Origin: an uncultured Granulicella sp.
Lineage (GTDB): Bacteria > Acidobacteriota > Terriglobia > Terriglobales > Acidobacteriaceae
DNA length: 34,318 nucleotides
Direction of reading: 5' to 3'
Assembly: GCA_937873145.1 (NCBI GenBank)
Contig: CALMVK010000231.1
Coordinates: 1-34,318 of the forward strand
Part shown: piece by piece, positions 1-7,618 of the stretch
Layout: every line of letters starts with the position of its first letter
Numbering within the stretch: the first letter of the stretch is position 1
The notes under the pieces: model-generated
What the model was told of the DNA's origin: nothing
The model's input: only the letters and a program-made list of their open reading frames with translations
The model's database searches: none
Translations under genes and position numbers: made by a program

Positions 1-1509
1 GTGGTAGGCGTCGCCGCAGAGGATGGCGGTGAGGGTTCCGGCGAAGTCGCGTCCGGCGTCCGAGTCGTAGGGCAGGCCGAAGGCCATGAGGAGCGCGCCG
101 AGGTTGGCGTAGCCGAGGCCGAGCGGGCGGTAGTCGTGGGAGTTCTTGGCGATCATCTCGGTAGGGTAGCCGGCGGAGTCGACGATGATCTCCATGGCCG
201 TGGTGACGATGGCGATGGCGTGCCGGTAGGCAGGGATGTCGAACTGGCCGCCGGGGGAGACGAATTTGAGGAGGTTGAAGCTGGCGAGGTTGCAGGCGGA
301 GTCGTCGAGGAACATGTACTCCGAGCAGGGGTTCGAGGCGTTGATGCGGGCGCTGTTTTTCGAGGTGTGCCAGCGGTTGATGGTGGTGTCGTACTGCATG
401 CCGGGGTCGCCGCAGGCCCATGTGTTTTCCGCAAGCGTGTGCATGAGGTCGCGGGCGGGGAAGGTCGCGACGGGCTTGCGCTCTTTCACGGTGCGGGTCG
501 AGAACTCCTGGTCGCGCTCGACGGCCTGCATGAAGTCATCGGTGACGCGGACGGAGTTGTTGGCGTTCTGGAAGAAGATGGAGGAGTAGGCCTCGGAGTC
601 CGGGCCAGACCCGTCGTATCCGGCCGCGATCAGCGAGTAGGCCTTGGCTTCTTCCTTGCTCTTGCACTCGATGAAGTCGACTATGTCGGGGTGGTCGACG
701 TTGAGCACCACCATCTTTGCTGCCCGGCGGGTCTTGCCTCCGGACTTGATGACGCCGGCGAAGGCGTCGAAACCGCGCATGAAGCTGAGGGGGCCGGAGG
801 CGGTGCCGCCGCCGGAGAGGGTCTCCATGGAGCCGCGGATGGTGGAGAGATTGGAGCCAGCGCCGGAACCCCACTTGAAGAGCATGCCTTCGGTTTTGGC
901 GAGGGTGAGGATGGAGTCGAGGGAGTCCTGGACGGAGTTGATGAAGCAGGCGCTGCACTGGGGCTTGGAGTAGCCGGTGGTGGAGTAGATGACCTGGCGT
1001 GAGGTGGGGTCCCAATGCCAGTTCTGAGCGTCGGAGTTGGGCTCCAGGCGGTCGCAGCCGACGTTGAACCAGACGGGGGAGTTGAAGGCGACCTTCTGGT
1101 TCAGCAGCAGGTGGGTGAGCTCGGCGTAGAAGGTGGCGGCGTCTTCAGGGGAGGCGAAGTAGCCAGCGGCAATGCCCCAGTCTCGGATCGATTCGGCGAC
1201 GCGGGTGATGAGGGCGCGGATGCCGTTTTCGCGTTCTGGAGTGCCCACTAACCCGTGGAGGTACTTGGAGGCGACGATGTTGGTGGCGGTCATAGACCAG
1301 TCGACGGGGGACTCGACGTTTTTCTGCTCGAAGATGAGCCTGCCCTTCCAGTCCTGGATGACGGCGTCGCGAAGTTCCCAGGTGACCTGGTCATAGGGAC
1401 TGACGCCGGGGGTGGTGAAGACGCGTTCAAACGAGAGGCCGCGGGCAGCAGCAGCGGCGGCGGAGGTGCGGACGGCGGAGGTGAACGGCTGCTGGGCGGT
1501 TTCGTTCAT
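1..1509 (-). CDS. nrdJ: Adenosylcobalamin-dependent (class II) ribonucleotide reductase, partial
   Basis: This reading frame has no stop from its ATG to the left edge, giving 503 codons; the C-terminal part lies outside the window. It would reduce ribonucleotides to deoxyribonucleotides in the cytosol using vitamin B12. The translation contains WSMTATNIVASKY (residues 71-83) typical of NrdJ. It also has QCSAC (C185, the presumed partner of the redox pair), NPCSE (C395 as radical cysteine, E397 as catalytic acid) and ACNLASFNL (C406, second redox cysteine). The ATG follows AAGGAG with 8 nt spacing, which supports this start. It stands alone, divergent from the secreted-protein genes on its right. 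Family assignment is firm. The class II assignment rests on overall resemblance to NrdJ, since the end of the protein is not visible. Confidence 0.95.
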   Translation of the reverse strand, partial: MNETAQQPFTSAVRTSAAAAAARGLSFERVFTTPGVSPYDQVTWELRDAVIQDWKGRLIFEQKNVESPVDWSMTATNIVASKYLHGLVGTPERENGIRALITRVAESIRDWGIAAGYFASPEDAATFYAELTHLLLNQKVAFNSPVWFNVGCDRLEPNSDAQNWHWDPTSRQVIYSTTGYSKPQCSACFINSVQDSLDSILTLAKTEGMLFKWGSGAGSNLSTIRGSMETLSGGGTASGPLSFMRGFDAFAGVIKSGGKTRRAAKMVVLNVDHPDIVDFIECKSKEEAKAYSLIAAGYDGSGPDSEAYSSIFFQNANNSVRVTDDFMQAVERDQEFSTRTVKERKPVATFPARDLMHTLAENTWACGDPGMQYDTTINRWHTSKNSARINASNPCSEYMFLDDSACNLASFNLLKFVSPGGQFDIPAYRHAIAIVTTAMEIIVDSAGYPTEMIAKNSHDYRPLGLGYANLGALLMAFGLPYDSDAGRDFAGTLTAILCGDAYH

Positions 1510-1688
1510 GGGTGGAACTCCTTATACGAATGAGAATGGGTGTCGAGGGTGCTGACCGGCAAGGTTTGGTCGGTCGAAGAGGATGAGGAGCCTGGAAGGA
1601 GCGTTCGCTTGTGAGAAGAGTGGGCGGCTCTCTTCCGTGTGTCTTGCATGCGCCTCGCTGGTTGCGCCCGGATGGAACAGCAAGCGCG

Positions 1689-1741
1689 ACGTTAGTACCC
1701 CCTATAGGGTGTGTCAAGTATAAAACATCTACATCTTGTGT
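1689..1741 (-). promoter_or_regulatory. nrdJ promoter with two NrdR-box-like palindromes
   Basis: On the minus strand TTGACA (1712-1717) is a perfect -35. A weak -10 (TAACGT, 1689-1694) follows after 17 nt. Between them lies a palindrome centred at 1704.5 (plus strand ACCCCCTATAGGGTGT, 1697-1712), and a second box lies at 1726-1741 (CATCTACATCTTGTGT). Each matches the NrdR consensus ACACwATATATwGTGT at 11 of 16 positions by my count. The centres are 29 bp apart, near but not equal to the usual 31-32 bp. NrdR repression of an RNR gene is well established in general; its use here is inferred. Confidence 0.5.
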
Positions 1742-2218
1742 TGATCAGGAAGGTACACGTTCCACGCGGAGAACGAGCAACCGAGTGCCGAATCTGGGCG
1801 AACGTGCTGTGGGAGTCGCGCCAGAGTGCCATGGCTAGCGGGTTTTGTATGTTGCTGGCGCGTGAGTTGCTGCTGCCTTGACGGTACGTGCAGGGCGGGG
1901 GCAAGGGCAAGCGCGTAAAGCCGCGCTCGGAGTGGATTGCTTGCAAAAGTGGGAACGGATCTGCCGTCCGGGCTGCTGAGACAACCGTTGAGTATGAAAT
2001 TCAACAAAACTTCAACAAGCGCTCAAACAAAACGCCGAGGAAGTGTGATCTGGTTGGACTTGCTAAAGCAAATCTCCTCCTGCTGTGCCGCAGCCCAAAG
2101 ACGAACACGGGGATTCTGGCTGCGCCGGGATGACGATCATACCTTGAGTTGCATGGCGAACTGCATGGCAAAGACGGGATGCGCGTTAGCACATCACCCA
2201 GAACAGGATGGAAGCATA
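1742..2218. other. Intergenic region between divergent nrdJ and PEP-CTERM gene
   Basis: About 480 bp without a convincing gene. Open frames reach into it, for example an upstream extension of the PEP-CTERM frame to 1937, but they lack ribosome sites and their translations look random. The only structure I see is one copy of the dispersed hairpin repeat at 2101-2139. The promoter for the rightward genes should lie here, but I could not pick a clear -35/-10 pair. Confidence 0.6.
2101..2139 (+). repeat. Dispersed hairpin repeat, copy 1
   Basis: The stretch CGAACACGGGGATTCTGGC and what follows matches copy 3 (20470-20506) nearly base for base and copy 2 (6059-6090, opposite orientation) in part. 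The core ATTCTGGC-TGC-GCCGGGAT can pair over 8 positions if G-U pairs are allowed. Copy 3 pairs perfectly, so the fold is kept although the bases differ. Confidence 0.65.
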
Positions 2219-2920
2219 ATGATTGGAACTGCGGTGCCCTATCGTCTCTCCCGAAGCAAGGTGTTTTCCTGGTGTTTGGCCGCGGTGGCCACGGCCAGTC
2301 TGAGCGCTTCCGCGCGGGCGGCGTCAACCGTGACGGATGGCGGTTTCGAGTCCGCGAGCGCCAACGGAATTTATTTCGCTGGACAGAGCCTCGACGGCGG
2401 AGCGTGGAACGTGATCCAAGGCGAGGTCTACCTCGACACGCAAGACCCGTACGTGTACGCCGGCAACAATTCGCTGAACCTGACCTACTTGAATCTGTAC
2501 ACCCCGAACTCCGTCTCGCAGGCGCTGGCGACGGTGGTGGGGCAGACGTATGCGGTCAGCTTTTACGCGGATGCGGACGCGGCAAACACGTTTTCGTTGA
2601 CGGAAAATGGGCTTGCGGTGGCGGGTACGCCGTCCAGCATTGCGGCCAACGGCTTTCCGAACGCTGCCAACAGCGCGCTGTTTACCGACTACCTGGGTTC
2701 GTTCGTAGCGACCTCCGCGGCGACGACCTTGAATCTGACGGCGACCGCCAATCCGGGGATCGGGTCGCAGGATGGGTCGGTGATGATCGACAACGTGAGT
2801 GTGCAGGCGGCCGCGGCGGTGACGCCGGAGCCTGCATCGTTGGGGCTGGTGCTGACCGGGATCGCGGGTGTGGGTGCGATGGTTCGGCGCAAACGCCAGG
2901 CCGCCCGCAGCAGGTCCTAG
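2219..2920 (+). CDS. PEP-CTERM sorting-domain protein, DUF642/choice-of-anchor-like
   Basis: A 233-residue secreted protein. A signal peptide occupies about residues 1-33 and ends near ASARAAS. A central beta-rich domain follows (GGFES, NSLNLTYLN, SQALATVVGQTYAVSFY, MIDNVSV), which resembles DUF642/choice-of-anchor C domains. The C-terminus carries the exosortase tripartite tail: TPEPAS, a hydrophobic helix (LGLVLTGIAGVGAMV) and the basic RRKRQ. Such tails are processed by EpsH/XrtA-type exosortases and the proteins are usually linked to the cell surface or exopolysaccharide. The ATG at 2219 is chosen because the signal peptide starts there; the frame is open further upstream but that sequence does not look coding. 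No exosortase gene is in the window. It is followed 57 bp later by another secreted protein, possibly in the same transcript. Confidence 0.85.
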   Translation: MIGTAVPYRLSRSKVFSWCLAAVATASLSASARAASTVTDGGFESASANGIYFAGQSLDGGAWNVIQGEVYLDTQDPYVYAGNNSLNLTYLNLYTPNSVSQALATVVGQTYAVSFYADADAANTFSLTENGLAVAGTPSSIAANGFPNAANSALFTDYLGSFVATSAATTLNLTATANPGIGSQDGSVMIDNVSVQAAAAVTPEPASLGLVLTGIAGVGAMVRRKRQAARSRS

Positions 2921-2977
2921 GCGAAGTCCTGAGTCAAGTTGGTCAACAGAATTGCATATGAAGTGTAAGGAGTAAGT

Positions 2978-4663
2978 ATGAAGCGTTTTTCTCGGTCCGG
3001 TGCGCGGACGCAGTGTGTCCTGCGCATATCTCCCTTTCTTTTGTTGAGCGGCCTAGCGATGGAGGTGAGCGTATCCGCGCAGACGGTGATGACGCCGGGC
3101 AATCTGGTGGTCAGCCGGTCTGTGTACGCCGGCACGGCCAGCAGCGTGACCGTCGGCCAGGTTCTGCCTCCGGGATGCGTGCCGAACACCGCCAACAAGG
3201 TGACCTGCAGCAACGCGGTGGTGAACGGGGTGTACCCGTATGTGTTCAACAATATCTCTGCGGATGCGGCGTTCGGCATTACCTCGCCCTTGTACCTGGA
3301 CCAACTTACCCCCGGCGGCGTCCTGGTTGGTACGCTGCCAGTGCCGAACAACACGACTGGCTCGGGCGATGGGCTGGTGACCAGTTTCAGCTCGAAATCC
3401 GAGGGCGCGCTGCATCTTTCGACCGATGGTCAGACGCTCAGCTTCATGGACTATGTCGCTCCGGTGAACGCGATCGACGTGTCGAACTCGAACACGCCTG
3501 CGGCGATCGATCCGACCAATCCTGTTCCGGGAGCCTACTTTCGCGCCGCCGCCACGGTGAACGCACAGGGGCAGTTTACGTTTACCGAGACCAACGCCTA
3601 CAGCGGCAACAATGGGCGTGCGGCGATCTACGTGAATACCAACGGGAACAACTTCTTTTACAGTGTCGGCAATGCCGGCAACGGCGGCACCCCGGAGCCG
3701 CAGCAGGTGGTCGCGGGCGCCGGCTTGCAGCTGATCCCAGCTCTGAAGCAAAGTGAGGCTTCGCAGATGGTGCCGCTGCCGATGCCGGTGGGCAGCTTCA
3801 ACGTAACGCAACTAGGCGATGCCGCGGACAAGGTAGGCAAGGACGATAACTTTCGTGGCATGACGCTCTACAACAATGTGCTGTACGTGACCAAGGGCAG
3901 CGGCGGCAACGGCGTCAACACGGTCTACTTTGTGGATACGACAGGCACCGCCTGTCCGGCGACCGGGGTGGGTCTGCCGGTGGCCGGGGCTCCGCTGCCG
4001 ACGACGAATCTAGCGCCAAGCTATACCGCGGCGACCGGCCTGGCCAACAACATGTGCATCCTGGCCGGATTCCCGACCGTGAGCAACAAGGTCAGCTCTC
4101 CGGTGGCGTATCCATTCGGGCTGTTCTTCGCCAATGCGACCACGCTGTACGTGGCCGACGAAGGCGACGGCGTCAACACGTACAACGCGGCGAGCAACAC
4201 CTACCCCAACGCTTCGGCCGCAACGGCCACGGGAGGCTTGCAGAAGTGGCTGTTCAACGCGGCGACACAGACCTGGCAGCTGGCCTACACGCTGAAGGCC
4301 GGCCTGAACCTGGGAACACCCTACACTGTGCCGGGATACCCGACCGGGCTGAACAATGGTGTGGGAGGATCGGGCTTGCCGTTTGCGCCCGCGACTGACG
4401 GTCTGCGCAACATCATCGGCACCGTGGCCGGCAATCGTGTGCAGGGGTACAACGTGGTAATCTGGGCAACGTCTTCGACCGTCAGCGGCAGCGGCGATCA
4501 GGGCGCGGATCCGAACAAAATTTATGTGATTACGGATCGGTTGAGCAACACCTCGGCTGCCTTTGGAGTGCAAGAGACGTTCACTGATCTCCGCAATGCG
4601 AACTCAGGCGAGGTGCTGCGGGGTATCTCCTTCACACCGGGAACCCCAGTGACCTCCTACTAG
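2978..4663 (+). CDS. Large secreted beta-propeller-like protein, function unknown
   Basis: A 561-residue protein with an N-terminal signal peptide (about residues 1-35, ending near VSVSAQ). The mature part is rich in Gly, Asn, Thr and Val with repeated short strands such as NVLYVTKGSGGNGVNTVYFV and TTLYVADEGDGVNTY, which suggests a beta-propeller. It lacks a PEP-CTERM tail, a lipobox and membrane helices, so it is probably periplasmic or extracellular. The start is supported by TAAGGAG 5 nt upstream of the ATG. It follows the PEP-CTERM gene after 57 bp and ends at a strong terminator, so the two may form one surface-protein operon. I do not recognise an enzymatic motif. Confidence 0.8.
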   Translation: MKRFSRSGARTQCVLRISPFLLLSGLAMEVSVSAQTVMTPGNLVVSRSVYAGTASSVTVGQVLPPGCVPNTANKVTCSNAVVNGVYPYVFNNISADAAFGITSPLYLDQLTPGGVLVGTLPVPNNTTGSGDGLVTSFSSKSEGALHLSTDGQTLSFMDYVAPVNAIDVSNSNTPAAIDPTNPVPGAYFRAAATVNAQGQFTFTETNAYSGNNGRAAIYVNTNGNNFFYSVGNAGNGGTPEPQQVVAGAGLQLIPALKQSEASQMVPLPMPVGSFNVTQLGDAADKVGKDDNFRGMTLYNNVLYVTKGSGGNGVNTVYFVDTTGTACPATGVGLPVAGAPLPTTNLAPSYTAATGLANNMCILAGFPTVSNKVSSPVAYPFGLFFANATTLYVADEGDGVNTYNAASNTYPNASAATATGGLQKWLFNAATQTWQLAYTLKAGLNLGTPYTVPGYPTGLNNGVGGSGLPFAPATDGLRNIIGTVAGNRVQGYNVVIWATSSTVSGSGDQGADPNKIYVITDRLSNTSAAFGVQETFTDLRNANSGEVLRGISFTPGTPVTSY

Positions 4664-4690
4664 GCATGTAAGCGTGGCTGAAAAACATAG

Positions 4691-4723
4691 GGGCAGGCTG
4701 GAGATTCCGGCTTGCCCTTTTTT
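4691..4723 (+). terminator. Rho-independent terminator after the secreted-protein gene
   Basis: An 11 bp stem (GGGCAGGCTGG, 4691-4701, with CCGGCTTGCCC, 4707-4717, two G-U pairs), a 5 nt loop and six T residues (4718-4723). It lies 27 bp past the stop at 4663. Confidence 0.92.
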
Positions 4724-4840
4724 CGCAGCTATCGAGAAACGGTCAGTGCCGGGCGGACACAACCCTATTAAGCCGCCATCTCAGACGATTTTTCCTTCCT
4801 CCGCCGAAACCGGCACCTGCGTCCGGGCGTCTGATTTGCA

Positions 4841-6010
4841 GTGTCCTCCGTTCTTGAATCTCCGTCAGCAACCGAACCTTCCCTGCCCACACCGCCTTCT
4901 ACGGCGTCGGTGCGCAAGCCTGCCCTGCCTGCGTTGACAGGGCTGCGCACCATCCTTGCCGTCAACGTCATGTTCTTTCATTTCACTCCGCCGCATCCGG
5001 CCTTTCTGACGCCTGTAATCGGCAACGCGTATGTCTTTGTCGGTTTTTTCTTCCTTATCTCCGGCTTCGTACTGGCCTACAACTACGCGGATCGCCCCAA
5101 ACTTGAAAAGCGTCGCTTCTATGTGGCTCGGCTTGCTCGCGTATATCCCACCTATTTGTTGGTGCTGCTGCTCTCCTTGCCTTTTCTCGGGGTGGAGTGG
5201 CAGGCGCACACACATGGGGACTTTTTCCTTGGCTTACTCCTGACGCCGCTGGCTTTACAGGGCTGGGTTCCCGCCCTCGCCACCTTCTGGAACACGGTCG
5301 CCTGGACCTTGCCGGCGGAGCTTACCCTCTATCTCCTCTTTCCATTTCTCTTGGCCGCGATCGCCCGGCAGTCCAACCGGCTGGCCACACCGTTGCGCTT
5401 GGGCCTGGCCATTCTGGTTCTTTGGATGATCGGCATCACGCCGCATGTGCTCTACTTCTTTACCAACCCCGACCATCTACCCGCGCAGGCCAACCGGTTC
5501 ACCTATGCTTTCTGGCTACGCGCACTCAAATACAGCCCGGTCGCATATCTGTGCACCTTTACTTCCGGAGTTCTGCTGGAACGTCTGCATGCAAAACTTG
5601 ACCTGGCGGAAAAACGGCGCTTTTTGGCAGCGGCCGCTGCGCTTGCGGGATTGGCACTTTTTTTTGCGTTCGCGGCGGATAAGGTGCCCTACGTGTTGGT
5701 GCACGGGGCTCTGCTGCTGCCACTCTTCGCGCTGCTGCTGCTCGGGCTTGCTGGGCCAAATCCCATTACTTCCGTGCTGGCTTGGAAGCCACTTGTGCTG
5801 TTTGGAGAGACTACGTTTGCGCTTTATCTGCTGCACTTCAACGCTTTTCTGCTCATCCACTTCTACCATCTGCCAGAGAAGCTTCATGTAGTTCGCTTCG
5901 ATCCCTGGATCTCTTTCGCGTTTATTCTGCTGATGGCCTTGGCTGTCACCCGCTTCTTTGAGCAGCCTGCCCGGCGTTTCGTGCTGAGCCTGGCCGCCCC
6001 GAAAAGTTAG
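4841..6010 (+). CDS. Acyltransferase 3 family membrane protein (OafA/YrhL-like)
   Basis: A 389-residue integral membrane protein with about ten hydrophobic helices. The family signature is near the N-terminus: ALTGLRTILAVNVMFFHFTPP (residues about 29-49), with the conserved Arg and the His of the FFH motif. It is followed by FLISGFVLAYNY and YVARLARVYPTY. Members move acyl groups such as acetyl onto sugars of surface polysaccharides or lipids; the acceptor here is unknown. The start is uncertain: I used GTG at 4841, which has no good ribosome site, and a GTG near residue 24 would keep all the family motifs. It is a monocistronic plus-strand gene between two terminators. Confidence 0.9.
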   Translation: MSSVLESPSATEPSLPTPPSTASVRKPALPALTGLRTILAVNVMFFHFTPPHPAFLTPVIGNAYVFVGFFFLISGFVLAYNYADRPKLEKRRFYVARLARVYPTYLLVLLLSLPFLGVEWQAHTHGDFFLGLLLTPLALQGWVPALATFWNTVAWTLPAELTLYLLFPFLLAAIARQSNRLATPLRLGLAILVLWMIGITPHVLYFFTNPDHLPAQANRFTYAFWLRALKYSPVAYLCTFTSGVLLERLHAKLDLAEKRRFLAAAAALAGLALFFAFAADKVPYVLVHGALLLPLFALLLLGLAGPNPITSVLAWKPLVLFGETTFALYLLHFNAFLLIHFYHLPEKLHVVRFDPWISFAFILLMALAVTRFFEQPARRFVLSLAAPKS

Positions 6011-6058
6011 GGCAAATGATTTGGTGTGAAGCGGTCGTCTTTTGTGCTGCTCCCAAAG

Positions 6059-6090
6059 CCGTCATTCTGGCGGACCGAATCCCGTATTGG
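6059..6090 (-). repeat. Dispersed hairpin repeat, copy 2 (inverted)
   Basis: On the minus strand this reads AATACGGGATTCGGTCCGCC followed by AGAATGAC. It matches copies 1 and 3 apart from a few substitutions and a small length difference in the hairpin. It lies about 50 bp after the acyltransferase stop. Confidence 0.55.
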
Positions 6091-6243
6091 TTTTAGATCG
6101 AAATCCAGCAATTAGCATGACAGCTTAGCTGTTTAGTTACTCTTGCCGAAGGGAATCTCCCTCTAATTTTGTCGTTGGTTGGTTTCTGCACCGTCCCAAT
6201 CATCTTCTGGGCAGTAGGCTCCGCAAAGCATACAGAATCTCTA

Positions 6244-6276
6244 CTAAAAAGAGCCTCGCCGCAGCGAGGCTCTTCC
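6244..6276 (-). terminator. Rho-independent terminator of the lipoprotein gene
   Basis: A perfect 11 bp stem (AAGAGCCTCGC, 6249-6259, with GCGAGGCTCTT, 6264-6274) and a 4 nt loop. On the minus strand it is followed by TTTTT (6246-6250 on the opposite strand, overlapping the stem base). It lies just past the stop of the minus-strand gene that ends at 6291. Confidence 0.92.
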
Positions 6277-6290
6277 GGGTAGCCGAGGAT

Positions 6291-7532
6291 CTACTCGATA
6301 ATCTGTGTTGCGTGCGCGCCGTTCGTCACCGCAGCAGCGCAGGTCGGTTGTCCCTGTGACGTGAACGGCGTGTTCTGCACCGCGGTCAAGGCGCCAGTGT
6401 TGGGGTTGAGTTGCTGTGCCGTCACCGTGTTATCAGTATGGTTCGAGGTATAAAGGTAAATCCCAAGTGCAGGTTCGATTACGACGCACATCGGTCCCGT
6501 TCCGGTGTTTGCCGTACCACCCGCGCCAGAAAGCGCACCGGTAGCGGTATTGATCACGTAGGCACTAACCGTACTTGAAGTAAAGTTCGCAACGTAGACA
6601 AAGGTTCCACGCGGGTCGACCGTGACGCTCACTGGGAACGAGCCGGTCGTGAAGGGCGAGGAGATATTTGGCACGGGAAGGCCATTTGCCTGGATGTTGT
6701 AGGCGTACATCTGGTTGGTGAGTGAGTCGGTGACATACAGGAAGCGTCCTGTAGGGTCGACTGCGAGCGCACTGGGCTGCGTTCCGGCCGAGAAACCGCC
6801 GGAAACGGCTCCGCCCACCGGAGTCAACATGCCTGTAGACGTATTCTCATTGAAAGCTAGCAGCACTCCAAATTGCGAGGAGTTCAGGGGGCGTTCATCG
6901 TCTATTACGTACACATTGTTGCCCTTTTGCGTCGTAACGATGGCGGTCGGGTTATCTCCGATCGGGATGTAGGGAAGCGGGTTTGCCGGCGTTGTGCCTA
7001 TCGTCGTGTTGATGAGAGGCGCACCAAGCGTTCCATCGCTGTGGATGGGAAACGTGGCTACCCCTCCCGGCCCTGGGCTGAGAGTCGTAAAACCGTTCTG
7101 GTAGGTAAAGGCGACATAGAGATACGCCCCGGCCGCATCGATCGCCGCAGCCACTGGAAAGGTGCCGATAATGTTGTTTGCACCCTGAACTACATTGTAT
7201 GTGTTCGCGGCATAGATCTTGCCATCCGTGCCAATGGTGTACTCGACCACGGTTGAGTCATCGTGGTTCAAGACATAAAGATACTGACCATTGGGTGCGG
7301 CGACCAAGGTGACTGGATTTCTGCCAGCCGGGATGGGGGAGTCGGCAAGCTGAGAGAGTGCGCCAGACTGATAGTCGATGGCGTACGCCGTGATACTACC
7401 CGGGTTGTTCTTGGCATTAGTTACATACAGATAACCCTCGGTATAGTCGCGGCTGCACGCCGTCATCCCAACCCCGAGTGCCAGCGTTGCTGCGAGAGCC
7501 TTTACGACTCGGCTCGTTCCATTCCACGTCAT
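6291..7532 (-). CDS. YVTN/lactonase-type beta-propeller lipoprotein (paralog 2)
   Basis: A 413-residue predicted lipoprotein. The signal peptide (MTWNGTSRVVKALAATLALG) ends in a lipobox with the acylated cysteine at C26 (VGMTAC-SRD). The rest is a seven-bladed type beta-propeller built of repeats such as GYLYVTNAKNN, QYLYVLNHDD, RFLYVTDSLTNQ, TFVYVANFTSS and IYLYTSNHTDN, as in the YncE/6-phosphogluconolactonase-like family. In acidobacteria these are abundant envelope proteins with no assigned substrate. I start at the ATG at 7532, not at 7646: AAGGA lies 7 nt upstream, the signal peptide begins there, and the longer frame would overlap the preceding gene. It follows its paralog by 86 bp and ends at a strong terminator. 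Confidence 0.88.
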   Translation of the reverse strand: MTWNGTSRVVKALAATLALGVGMTACSRDYTEGYLYVTNAKNNPGSITAYAIDYQSGALSQLADSPIPAGRNPVTLVAAPNGQYLYVLNHDDSTVVEYTIGTDGKIYAANTYNVVQGANNIIGTFPVAAAIDAAGAYLYVAFTYQNGFTTLSPGPGGVATFPIHSDGTLGAPLINTTIGTTPANPLPYIPIGDNPTAIVTTQKGNNVYVIDDERPLNSSQFGVLLAFNENTSTGMLTPVGGAVSGGFSAGTQPSALAVDPTGRFLYVTDSLTNQMYAYNIQANGLPVPNISSPFTTGSFPVSVTVDPRGTFVYVANFTSSTVSAYVINTATGALSGAGGTANTGTGPMCVVIEPALGIYLYTSNHTDNTVTAQQLNPNTGALTAVQNTPFTSQGQPTCAAAVTNGAHATQIIE

Positions 7533-7618
7533 GCTCGTCCTTAATCCTCGGCCTTGCCGGCCTGCACTTTGTCCATCTGCTGAGTCACGCTTAAGAACTT
7601 GCAGCAAACCGCCCGACA

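Noticed and set aside
1-1002. 333-codon plus-strand frame rich in Gly and Val
   Set aside because: It is the antisense shadow of nrdJ, whose minus-strand frame is open through the whole region and matches the family.
1510-1690. Cobalamin riboswitch in the nrdJ leader
   Set aside because: I looked for the B12-box and conserved helices and found none; B12 riboswitches usually control the B12-independent enzymes instead.
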